This document shows, piece after piece, positions 1 to 5,991 of a stretch of 10,212 bases of DNA. Below the pieces are notes generated by a model, which was not told the DNA's origin, made no database searches, and saw only the letters and a program-made list of their open reading frames with translations. Each line of letters begins with the position of its first letter. Positions within the stretch are counted from its first letter, which is position 1. The stretch is from Caryophanales bacterium UBA2253 (GTDB lineage: Bacteria > Bacillota_I > Bacilli_A > ML615J-28 > CAG-698), in assembly GCA_002347755.1 (NCBI GenBank), contig DDXT01000030.1:1-10212 (forward strand), in the 5' to 3' direction. The translations under genes and the position numbers were made by a program.

Positions 1-325
1 CTGTCTTTAGTATATCTTTAACACAACTGTATCAAATCTATTTTTCTAATATGTGTAAGGGGACTACTTTTATACAATTCGTACCCCTACACTATTTTTT
101 TCGTGCCGAAATATTATTTTTCATAAATTATCCATTTGTTTTTATTATAAGTAGTAATAATATTACTTAATAATCTTTTTTTGACTAATAGTTTTATATT
201 GTTTTGTTCTACCATTTCAAATTGTAGAGTGGCATCAACTTAATTATGCACTAACTCTTTATTTATTTTGTAGTAAGTATTCTTTGAACTTGAAAGGGAG
301 AACTATATCAATGAATTATCAAATG
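1..325. other. AT-rich intergenic region, no convincing gene
   Basis: This 325-base stretch lies downstream of the large zinc-ribbon gene and is strongly AT-rich. I find no coding region with a ribosome binding site in it. Its only clear structure is a hairpin at 53-92 followed by a T-run, listed separately. A 33-codon minus-strand frame at 114-215 has no Shine-Dalgarno sequence and low-complexity Lys/Ile/Asn-rich content, so I do not call it. I do not see a terminator for the minus-strand zinc-ribbon genes here; their transcript may end beyond the left edge. Confidence 0.6.
53..101 (+). terminator. Possible plus-strand intrinsic terminator
   Basis: GTGTA-A-GGGG at 53-62 pairs with CCCCTACAC at 84-92, giving nine base pairs with one bulged A. 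Three more pairs (65-67 with 81-83) extend the stem inward. The hairpin is followed on the plus strand by a run of seven T at 95-101, the layout of a Rho-independent terminator. It would end a plus-strand transcript entering from left of the window. On the minus strand there is no T-run after the stem, so it does not obviously serve the zinc-ribbon genes. The long loop makes this only moderately convincing. Confidence 0.4.
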
Positions 326-2026
326 CTAGTTGTGATGAACAATTTCTTGAATTTTTTTTAGAAGCTTGATTCTCTCGTCTTTTAAAAAGAGTGCACCGGG
401 TTCCATCTCACCTATCTCACCATAATTCACATGCTGAACTTCTTTTTCTCCATCAAATTTCCATTCACATAGAACATCTTCCTCGTAGGATTTTTCCAGA
501 GCAAAATACCTTGTTTCCTCTCCATCAAGTATTGCAAACGCCTGAAATGTTCCAACATTTCCAAAGACAAAATTTACTGGTTCGTCTCTAAATTTATATA
601 CTGTGCAATTTATACCATCTAATGAATAACAATCTTCTCTAAAGACACTTTCAAATGATCTTCTGAACATTCTACTTAGTTTGTCCATTTTTTGTTTATC
701 ATTTAATAAATCATGTAATTTTCCAGAAGCATTATATTTAGATGAATAATCGAAATAACCCGACGCATCAATATCCATCAAATTAATCAAATGTGTTTTT
801 GCATAAAAACTGCCTTCATTTGCAGCTTTTATAAAATTTAATTTCCTTAAGTCAAATCCACCGTTCTTATGTTTATTAAATTGATCCGATAAAGTAAGAT
901 AGGCATAAAAATTCATTGCTTCAATTGATTTTCTTTTCGCAGCTATATTGGCATATTTTTCCGCATTACTATAATTTTCGAATAAATAATTAATAACAGA
1001 AAATTCATAAATATGCTTTTCAGAGTATTGATCTATTTTTGATGTATCAAAACTCTCATACCTACTCCATAAGTTTTCGAAGTTTGCATCGATCTCAATT
1101 TGATATATTTCACTATATTTAGCATATGTTTTATTTCTAGTATCAATATTCATGTTGGATTCAAATACCTCTTCCACATTACTCGTTTCAAAATTGCTAT
1201 TATCTATTATAGATATTGCTTCTAAGCACTCGTTTAATCTAATTGGGTCATCTACAAAAATAGTTTTTGAAATTAAAGCAAGTGATTCATCATATATATG
1301 ATAGAGTGCCCCATTATTTTGCAAAAAGAAAAGAAATAAATCTATACGCTCATTATCCCATTTTAAAATGTTTCTAATTCTGTTTTTAAATGATGAATCA
1401 AGTTTGATAGCTTCAATAAGCTTTTTTTGCTCTTTAGTTACCAATAGATTATCATTATTAACAATTTTGATTACCCCAAATATTGATCTGATTATTGTCT
1501 TTTCATTCAATTTAATAAAAAGATTTCTACTATTTTTTCTATTATTAGAATCGTACTCAACTACTAGTCCATCTTTGTCGTTTTCATTGTATATTTCAAA
1601 GACACTAGTTTCCATTGTATTATCATCAATTGCAATAATAAACTTGTATAAATCGCTTTTTGCTACTCGTTGATTGGGAAAATCAAAAGTAAAAATAATC
1701 AATCTAATAGTGCTGAATGCTCTAAATTCAACAAGAATTCGTTTAGTATTATCAAATAAATCTTTAATTACTGGATAAAATAACGGAACCTTATTCCCAT
1801 TGTCGAGTTGAATTTGAATTTCATTTTTAAAAATCTTAACTTTTTGATCGTTTTGAGCATCAAATATATCAAAAATGTTAGCTCTTAATTCTGTTAGTTT
1901 TTTTGTCAATGAATCTTCTTTATCGATTTCAGAATTAACTTGATTTAATTTACATCCACATTTAGGACAAAATTTGTAATTCGGTTTTAGTTCTTTCCCA
2001 CAATTATTACACAGCATACTATTCAC
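326..2026 (-). CDS. Zinc-ribbon protein of unknown function, possible Sel1-like repeats
   Basis: The 566-residue frame opens with a CxxC...CxxC zinc ribbon (Cys 6, 9, 20 and 23). After a Lys/Glu-rich linker come about 530 residues that I cannot assign to a family. No membrane segment or signal peptide is evident, so the protein is probably cytoplasmic. Around residues 350-420 the sequence alternates helices in the manner of Sel1/TPR-like repeats (for example FIKAANEGSFYAK), which would suggest a protein-interaction scaffold; this is tentative. The C-terminal 90 residues look like a separate beta-rich domain (VFGNVGTFQAFAILDG). The frame begins with GTG at 2026, directly after the stop of the upstream zinc-ribbon gene. 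An ATG at 2017 has AGGTG six bases before it and is an equally good or better start (563 aa). The gene is very AT-rich, like the rest of the left segment. Its pairing with another zinc-ribbon protein suggests that the two products act together. Confidence 0.75.
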   Translation of the reverse strand: MNSMLCNNCGKELKPNYKFCPKCGCKLNQVNSEIDKEDSLTKKLTELRANIFDIFDAQNDQKVKIFKNEIQIQLDNGNKVPLFYPVIKDLFDNTKRILVEFRAFSTIRLIIFTFDFPNQRVAKSDLYKFIIAIDDNTMETSVFEIYNENDKDGLVVEYDSNNRKNSRNLFIKLNEKTIIRSIFGVIKIVNNDNLLVTKEQKKLIEAIKLDSSFKNRIRNILKWDNERIDLFLFFLQNNGALYHIYDESLALISKTIFVDDPIRLNECLEAISIIDNSNFETSNVEEVFESNMNIDTRNKTYAKYSEIYQIEIDANFENLWSRYESFDTSKIDQYSEKHIYEFSVINYLFENYSNAEKYANIAAKRKSIEAMNFYAYLTLSDQFNKHKNGGFDLRKLNFIKAANEGSFYAKTHLINLMDIDASGYFDYSSKYNASGKLHDLLNDKQKMDKLSRMFRRSFESVFREDCYSLDGINCTVYKFRDEPVNFVFGNVGTFQAFAILDGEETRYFALEKSYEEDVLCEWKFDGEKEVQHVNYGEIGEMEPGALFLKDERIKLLKKIQEIVHHN

Positions 2027-2449
2027 CTATTTCCTAACAGTAGGCATAAAAAATAACATAACTCCATTAATAGCATATGCTAAACTTTGGGGCATTCCTG
2101 TTACTGTTTGTAATATTGTCGTAATAATTATTAATCCCAGTAATGTTAGTGACCAAAATAACCACGGTTTTGCTGTTTTTCCAAAAGGCCCACGTAAATC
2201 TAGAGTATTGGGTTTATAGTTAGTATATGGGTTAATCCCGTGTTTTTGTTGCAAAACACCTTTTCTTTTTAAATACTCTCCTTGTGAAATTCTCTTTTGG
2301 TTATACAGTAATCGTAATTTTTCATGTTCTTCTTCAAAGCTTGTTGATATTTCAATAACAGGTTTTTGAGTTATTACAACTTTTTCGCCACAGTAAGGAC
2401 AAAATCTTGAATCCAATTCAATTTCATTTGCACAGTTTTTACATTTCAT
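2027..2449 (-). CDS. Small zinc-ribbon membrane protein with SHOCT-like segment
   Basis: This 140-residue protein begins with a zinc ribbon (Cys 3, 6, 17 and 20; CKNC...CPYC). Next comes a charged helical stretch at about residues 38-70 (FEEEHEKLRLLYNQKRISQG, then EYLKRK), which resembles the short SHOCT domain often attached to membrane or phage-related proteins. Two hydrophobic segments near residues 95-113 and 122-137 indicate a C-terminal membrane hairpin, leaving the ribbon in the cytoplasm. The ATG at 2449 is preceded by a purine-rich GAAGGGATGGG. The stop codon abuts the start of the next zinc-ribbon gene, so the two are co-transcribed and probably translationally coupled. The function is unknown. 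Proteins of this layout are common and varied, so the domain calls are more secure than any role. Confidence 0.75.
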   Translation of the reverse strand: MKCKNCANEIELDSRFCPYCGEKVVITQKPVIEISTSFEEEHEKLRLLYNQKRISQGEYLKRKGVLQQKHGINPYTNYKPNTLDLRGPFGKTAKPWLFWSLTLLGLIIITTILQTVTGMPQSLAYAINGVMLFFMPTVRK

Positions 2450-2484
2450 ATATCTCTACCCATCCCTTCTATTAATTTTCATTA

Positions 2485-2589
2485 TCACAAACCAAATGCA
2501 TTTTTAAATTCACTTATTAATGACTGCCAATTATCTACCTCAGGAAATGAATATGTGCTAGTCAATAAAAAATAATGTTGCTTTTTCAT
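2485..2589 (-). CDS. Possible 34-residue small ORF ahead of the zinc-ribbon genes
   Basis: An ATG at 2589 opens 34 codons ending in TGA at 2485. The product starts MKKQHYFLL and continues with TYSFPEVDNWQSLISEF. Its mixed composition is more protein-like than expected from random AT-rich DNA, and the stop lies 35 bases before the next gene. Against it, no Shine-Dalgarno sequence precedes the ATG, and a good -10 box ends immediately before it, so the most likely transcript would begin inside the ORF. It could be a leader peptide, a remnant of a decayed gene, or chance. Confidence 0.25.
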   Translation of the reverse strand: MKKQHYFLLTSTYSFPEVDNWQSLISEFKNAFGL

Positions 2590-2618
2590 ATTCTACAATT
2601 ATTCACTTTAAAAAACAA
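2590..2618 (-). promoter_or_regulatory. Likely promoter of the zinc-ribbon gene pair
   Basis: On the minus strand TTGTTT (2613-2618) and TAGAAT (2590-2595) are separated by 17 bases, matching a housekeeping sigma-factor promoter in spacing. The -10 box matches in five of six positions and the -35 box is weak. It lies between the terminator at 2668-2697 and the first zinc-ribbon gene at 2449, which would leave a leader of roughly 130 bases. Confidence 0.4.
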
Positions 2619-2667
2619 CCTTTTACTCTAATATTTACCTTAAAATTGTTTTTTTGATTTCCACAAG

Positions 2668-2697
2668 AAAAAATGCCACCATTTTTCAATAGTAGCA
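2668..2697 (-). terminator. Intrinsic terminator after the phosphatase/tRNA-Arg junction
   Basis: Read on the minus strand, TGCTACTATT and AATGGTGGCA pair over ten bases (two of them G-T) around a GAAA tetraloop at 2674-2697. Six T follow at once (2668-2673). This is a textbook Rho-independent terminator. It lies 17 bases beyond the CCA end of the tRNA-Arg fragment, the place where a tRNA gene terminator would be. It now ends transcription of the phosphatase unit and insulates the zinc-ribbon genes. Confidence 0.75.
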
Positions 2698-2707
2698 CTC
2701 AAAAATT

Positions 2708-3016
2708 TCAATATGGCGTCCTGGAAGGGATTTGAACCTTTGACCGACGGCTTAGAAGGCCATTGTTGAACTCCATGAGAAAATCCTCAAACTGCGGTTC
2801 TAATCCCGTCTTTTCCTTTAGGAGAGCGGCGGTTTGTCTCGTTCTCGCCATCGGACTGCAATACAATTTGTCTATCTGAAAATGGGAAGAAACCCATTCG
2901 CTTATTTTTTTGGCTTGTCTTTGGCCTTTTTCGGTCAAAGAGAAATCGGCTCGTCCTTCATGCACTTTTAAGATGTCGGCTTCGGATTCCCCGTGGCGGA
3001 TGATCAGCAATTTCAT
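2708..3016 (-). pseudogene. Histidine phosphatase (phosphoglycerate mutase-like), truncated
   Basis: The first 86 residues are a typical histidine phosphatase superfamily N-terminus. The catalytic RHGE is at residues 7-10, with His8 as the phosphate acceptor. SPMARTRQTA at 54-63 supplies the second active-site Arg region, and LMEFNNG at 80-86 carries the catalytic acid Glu82. Family members run to about 180-210 residues and need a second catalytic His in the C-terminal half, which is missing here. From about residue 86 the frame is read through a tRNA-Arg 3' half and stops after 102 codons, so the last 15 or so residues are not phosphatase sequence. The ATG at 3016 has an ideal AAGGAGGTGG seven bases upstream, so the remnant is probably still translated but inactive. 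It is the last gene of the unit after the acetyltransferase. Confidence 0.8.
2714..2763 (-). other. 3' half of tRNA-Arg(UCU); putative attachment site
   Basis: On the minus strand this stretch reads as a tRNA from the anticodon arm to the 3' end. It has a five-pair anticodon stem (2759-2763 with 2747-2751, one G-T pair) closing the loop CTTCTAA with anticodon TCT (2754-2756). A five-base variable region follows, then a T-arm with loop TTCAAAT (2730-2736) and one mismatch in its stem. It ends with the acceptor strand CCAGGAC (2718-2724), discriminator G and CCA (2714-2716). The matching 5' acceptor strand and D-arm are absent. The DNA before it instead encodes a histidine phosphatase, so this is not a functional tRNA. 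tRNA 3' halves beginning at the anticodon loop are the standard core of tyrosine-recombinase attachment sites, and I interpret it as attL/attR of an inserted element. Confidence 0.7.
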
Positions 3017-3065
3017 GTTTCAACCACCTCCTTCAGTTTTTCATTTTTAACAATTTATACATTAA

Positions 3066-3653
3066 TCAAACTCTGAGGCTCTTTTTCATCAAATAAGTTA
3101 CAAAAAACAAACCCCAAATTCGTCTTTTCTTCACAATTGCGAAACCAAGTTTCTTATAAAGTTTCAAGGCCCCTTCGTTTTTTCGCGATACATCCAAAAC
3201 CAGATGGGTCGCCTTTTCAGCTTCCGCGCGGGCGATCGCCGCCTTCACCAAAGCCGTGCCGATGCCCAACCCCCGGAATCGGGGATCAACGCTGACGTTT
3301 TGAATATATCTTCCTCCGTTTTGTTTGTGTGACAAGATCGGAAACAGCAGAACTTGGCCAAAAAACAAGCGAACCAAAGACCAAAATCCAAAAGTCTTCA
3401 GAAAATCTCTGGTTTCCAAGCGATTGTGTTTTTGATCGCTTTCGATGAGGATCCCCCGAATGATGTCCCCGTCGGAATCAACCAAAATCCGGTTGTACGA
3501 AAAACCATTATTCTCCAGCGATACCAGCTTGGACAGTTTCCAGATCGCTTTTTCTTTTTTCCCAAACAAAAATGGAAAGATGAAAACATCGGTGCCATAG
3601 ATCAGTTCCGCGGTTTTCAGAACATCATCGTTTTTTTGCATTTTTCGGATCAT
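3066..3653 (-). CDS. GNAT-family N-acetyltransferase
   Basis: The 195-residue protein carries the acetyl-CoA binding signature of the GNAT fold: VSVDPRFRGLGIGTALV at about 120-136 supplies the R-x-x-G-x-G pyrophosphate loop. N-x-GALKLYKKLGF at 159-171 is the usual motif B, where an Asn and a Tyr contact the cofactor. The N-terminal 110 residues, rich in Phe and Leu (FIFPFLFGKK and FWSLVRLFFGQVLLFP), should shape the acceptor site and give no clue to the substrate. Protein, peptide, antibiotic or small amine targets are all possible. The ATG at 3653 follows AAGGAGGA, which overlaps the end of the preceding frameshifted gene, indicating co-translation. Confidence 0.85.
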   Translation of the reverse strand: MIRKMQKNDDVLKTAELIYGTDVFIFPFLFGKKEKAIWKLSKLVSLENNGFSYNRILVDSDGDIIRGILIESDQKHNRLETRDFLKTFGFWSLVRLFFGQVLLFPILSHKQNGGRYIQNVSVDPRFRGLGIGTALVKAAIARAEAEKATHLVLDVSRKNEGALKLYKKLGFAIVKKRRIWGLFFVTYLMKKSLRV

Positions 3654-3670
3654 AAGCTTTTCCTCCTTGG

Positions 3671-4176
3671 CTAAACGGTCGTTCGTTTCGTCTTTTTTGG
3701 AAAGAACTCTAAAAATAATTTGATGGATTCATCCGGTTTTTGAAGCGGCAGTTCCCGAAATTTGAAAGTTAGGCCGTTGCATTTGTTGATCAGACGGCCA
3801 TCAATGGTATATGATTTCCGAAAGCGACAGTTTCCGTTGACATCACGCCGGCAATTCTGACAATCCGCGGCTTTCCCAACAAAGACTTCTTTGATGAAAT
3901 CCGGGGCTTTTTCGATATATTCGCGATGCTCGTCGATCTGATTGAGAAAAAGTCTTAGCGCCAAACCGCGATCAGCAATATAGATCCTCGCATAGACGTT
4001 AGTCGACTTGGCGCCGGATTTTCGGTTAATGAGCATGTATCTGCCCCAACAATGGCCGCTGCCGACGGTGTTTCCGAAGGAATATCCGAACTGTTCCATT
4101 TTTTATCAAAAGCGGCGATGAAAGCTTTGTCTTGGGGATTGATGAAATAAAACCGTTTTTCGTTCAATATGTCCAT
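3671..4176 (-). pseudogene. Cys-rich protein of unknown family, split by a frameshift
   Basis: Two overlapping frames make one protein. The first starts at ATG 4176 (MDILNEKRFYFINPQDKAF...) and is protein-like up to a run of six A at about 4099-4104. The continuation MEQFGYSFGNTVGSG... is in the -1 frame and runs to 3671. One extra A in the run would join them into about 168 residues. The internal ATG at 4099 has no Shine-Dalgarno sequence, whereas the ATG at 4176 has AAGGA about 12 bases upstream, which supports the joined reading. The C-terminal part has four cysteines (about 106, 109, 117 and 133 of the joined protein) in a CxxC...C...C pattern followed by NGLTFKF, possibly a metal or cluster site. 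I do not recognise the family. The break may be a real mutation, a homopolymer sequencing error, or, less likely, slippage on AAAAAA. Confidence 0.6.
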
Positions 4177-4202
4177 GACTGAGATTAGTCCTTTCTTTGT
4201 CC

Positions 4203-4679
4203 TTAGGCGCTTTCATTGCCTTCTCCGTCGATTTCCAACAATCTGGCCAGCTGCCATTCCCGTTCCCGGATCAAAACGGCATCCTCGTCCGTCAACCCCA
4301 GCCGATCCCGCAGCGAACTGATCGCATACCTTCCGGCCGCGACCGCGTGCATTTTCGCGTGGCAAGTCCCGGCGGCTTGACCGGCCGAACGAGCGGCAGC
4401 GCAAGCGGCCAGATCGGTTGCAGCCTCTCGGGCCGCCGCATGGGCGCCAACCGAGGCCAAACGCCCGTCCATCATTGTGATTTCGCCGTTGGCCCAGGCC
4501 CGGGCGGCTTCAGCCGCTTTCCGGGGGCGGTCGTCTTTCGGGTGTTTTTCTTCAAAATTCGAAAGTACCCGATTCGCGCAGTCCGAAGCCCAGAGAGCCA
4601 ATGTTTTTTGGGTGCAGGCCGCCGCCAATTTTTGGATATGAGCGTCCAGTTTAGTAACCGCAAGTTTAGTTTTGATCAT
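4203..4679 (-). CDS. Imm5-like putative immunity protein
   Basis: This 158-residue, alanine-rich, all-helical protein matches the pattern I know from the family annotated as putative immunity protein (Imm-5-like). It shows ALWASDCANRVL (about 28-39), FEEKHPKDDRPRKAAEAARA (42-61), an HAAAREA segment (80-86) and an AGQAAGTCHAKMHA segment (99-112). In polymorphic toxin systems such proteins bind and neutralise a cognate toxin, but no toxin gene is visible here and many members are orphans. The ATG at 4679 has AGAGGA six bases upstream. It is the first gene of a unit with the frameshifted Cys-rich gene 26 bases downstream, then the acetyltransferase and the broken phosphatase. Its codon use is clearly more GC-rich than its neighbours, partly because of the many Ala codons. 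The family assignment is from memory of motifs, and the biological role is unproven. Confidence 0.65.
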   Translation of the reverse strand: MIKTKLAVTKLDAHIQKLAAACTQKTLALWASDCANRVLSNFEEKHPKDDRPRKAAEAARAWANGEITMMDGRLASVGAHAAAREAATDLAACAAARSAGQAAGTCHAKMHAVAAGRYAISSLRDRLGLTDEDAVLIREREWQLARLLEIDGEGNESA

Positions 4680-4734
4680 GATATTCCTCTTGAAGATATG
4701 TTTTTCCGATTGATCTGATATGATCCTTGCAATG

Positions 4735-4763
4735 ATTATACCAAAAAACCGCCATTTTTAAAA
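4735..4763 (-). promoter_or_regulatory. Promoter of the Imm5-like/GNAT/phosphatase unit
   Basis: A perfect TATAAT (4735-4740 on the minus strand) has a weak -35 box TTTTAA (4758-4763) 17 bases upstream. It lies between the terminator of the flavodiiron gene and the ATG at 4679, leaving a leader of about 50 bases. This supports independent transcription of the downstream genes. Confidence 0.55.
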
Positions 4764-4769
4764 GTCGTT

Positions 4770-4809
4770 GGAGAAAAATAAGAAAAACAGCCCGTCGAGG
4801 GACTGTTTT
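4770..4809 (-). terminator. Intrinsic terminator of the rubredoxin-fprA unit
   Basis: On the minus strand AAAACAG (4803-4809) pairs with CTGTTTT (4784-4790), and CCC (4799-4801) pairs with GGG (4791-4793) around a five-base loop, with one bulged base at 4802. The RNA then continues TTTTTCTTATTTTT, a T-rich tail. The stem starts six bases after the stop codon of the flavodiiron gene. Confidence 0.75.
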
Positions 4810-4814
4810 CAAGT

Positions 4815-5984
4815 TTATTTTTTTAGCGCTTCCAAAACGGACTCGCGGATCTGCAACAGATCGTTTGGCCTCGGCACAAAATTGATTCTGATTTTCGGAA
4901 CCAGTCTTTCATAACCCATTGATTCCAATTGCTCATCGATCATTTGGATGCTCTGTCCGCCCCAGCCGTAACTTCCGAAAGCGATGTAACGGAGTTGGGT
5001 CGGCGCCATTTCCCGAAGATAATTCAGAAATCCGGCGATCGGAGAAAGCATGCCGTTGCTAATCGTTGAGGAACCGACGGCCAGATATTTCGCATCCGCC
5101 AAATCAGTCATGATGTCCGATATCTCCGTCGTTTTCACATCATACAAAGTAACCGGGATCCCGGCATCTTTGAAAGCTTCGGTGAGGGCTACCGCCATCT
5201 TGAAGGTACTTTCCCACATCGTGTCGTAGACTACCACGGCTTTTTCTTGTTTTTGGGAAGTGGTCAGATAATCATAGAGTCCGACGATCTCGGTCAGATG
5301 ATCTTTCCAGATGATTCCGTGGCTCGGAGCAATGATCTCCGCCCCCAGCGTTTTGACGCCGGTCAAAAGCCGGTTGGCCTGCGCGGAGTACGGGATCACG
5401 ATGTTCGCATAATACTTTTTGGCTTCGAACAGGGCGGTCGCCAGATCCACTTCGCTGTCCCAGCGTTTGGAAGTCGCGAAATGCTGTCCGAATGCGTCAT
5501 TGCTGAACAGGATCCGATCAAGGGCATCATAGGTGACCATGCTGTCGGGCCAGTGGACCATCGGCGCATGAATGAATTTCAGAGTCCGTTTCCCGATGTT
5601 CAGTTCATCCCCGTTTTTGACCGGGACGATCGGAAACTCTCCGTAAATGGCATTCAGGATTCTTATCCCGTTGGGTGTCGAGGCATAAACCTTCGCATGC
5701 GGAGCTTTTTTCAACAAAGCCAGCAAACTACCGCTGTGGTCCGGTTCGCCGTGATTGGAAATGATGACCTCGATTTTGGACGGATCAATGATCGAGGCGA
5801 TCCTCGCCATCATTTCGTCTCCCAAATGTTCTTTTACATTGTCAATAAGGGTGATTTTTTCATCGATGATCAAATAAGCATTGTAGGTCGATCCGCGTTC
5901 GGTGGCATAACCGTGAAAAGTTCGGAGCGACCAATCGATCGCTCCCACCCAATAAACTTCGTTTCTAATTTGATAAGCCTGCAT
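4815..5984 (-). CDS. fprA: Flavodiiron protein (A-type flavoprotein, O2/NO reductase)
   Basis: The 389-residue cytoplasmic enzyme reduces O2 to water or NO to N2O without releasing reactive oxygen, using electrons from rubredoxin. An N-terminal metallo-beta-lactamase-like domain (about residues 1-247) carries the diiron ligands: HGEPDH at 78-83, the His in MVHWPDS (144), the Asp in SNDAFGQH (163) and the His in APSHGIIW (222). A C-terminal flavodoxin domain begins at VVVYDTMWESTFKMA and binds FMN. The length and domain order are those of the two-domain class A proteins, with no fused rubredoxin. That fits the separate rubredoxin gene directly upstream, eight bases away. The ATG at 5984 is chosen. 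A TTG immediately before it at 5987 lies at better spacing (8 versus 11 bases) from AAGGA and cannot be excluded. The shared unit with rubredoxin supports an oxygen-scavenging role in an anaerobe. NO versus O2 preference cannot be read from the sequence. Confidence 0.95.
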   Translation of the reverse strand: MQAYQIRNEVYWVGAIDWSLRTFHGYATERGSTYNAYLIIDEKITLIDNVKEHLGDEMMARIASIIDPSKIEVIISNHGEPDHSGSLLALLKKAPHAKVYASTPNGIRILNAIYGEFPIVPVKNGDELNIGKRTLKFIHAPMVHWPDSMVTYDALDRILFSNDAFGQHFATSKRWDSEVDLATALFEAKKYYANIVIPYSAQANRLLTGVKTLGAEIIAPSHGIIWKDHLTEIVGLYDYLTTSQKQEKAVVVYDTMWESTFKMAVALTEAFKDAGIPVTLYDVKTTEISDIMTDLADAKYLAVGSSTISNGMLSPIAGFLNYLREMAPTQLRYIAFGSYGWGGQSIQMIDEQLESMGYERLVPKIRINFVPRPNDLLQIRESVLEALKK

Positions 5985-5991
5985 CAATTGT

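Larger units (their letters stand above)
1..2763. mobile_element. AT-rich segment, putative end of an integrative element
   Basis: From the left edge to about 2713 the DNA is visibly much richer in A and T than everything to its right. The change falls at a 50-bp sequence identical in layout to the 3' half of a tRNA-Arg gene, and that sequence interrupts a histidine-phosphatase gene. A tRNA 3' end at the border of a compositionally foreign block is the usual signature of a tyrosine-recombinase element. No integrase, relaxase or other mobility gene is visible in the window, and the second border lies outside it. The element call is therefore an inference from the junction and the base composition. 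An ordinary rearrangement or a chimeric assembly could give the same picture. Confidence 0.45.

Noticed and set aside
114..215. 33-codon minus-strand ORF in the AT-rich left edge
   Set aside because: No Shine-Dalgarno sequence, low-complexity Lys/Ile/Asn/Leu content expected by chance in AT-rich DNA, and no homology recognised.
2714..2800. Complete tRNA-Arg gene
   Set aside because: The 5' acceptor strand complementary to CCAGGAC and a D-arm are absent upstream of the anticodon arm; that DNA encodes phosphatase residues instead.
4197..4718. Plus-strand 173-codon frame opposite the Imm5-like gene
   Set aside because: It is open only because the opposite strand is GC- and Ala-rich; it has no ribosome binding site, and the minus-strand frame has family motifs.
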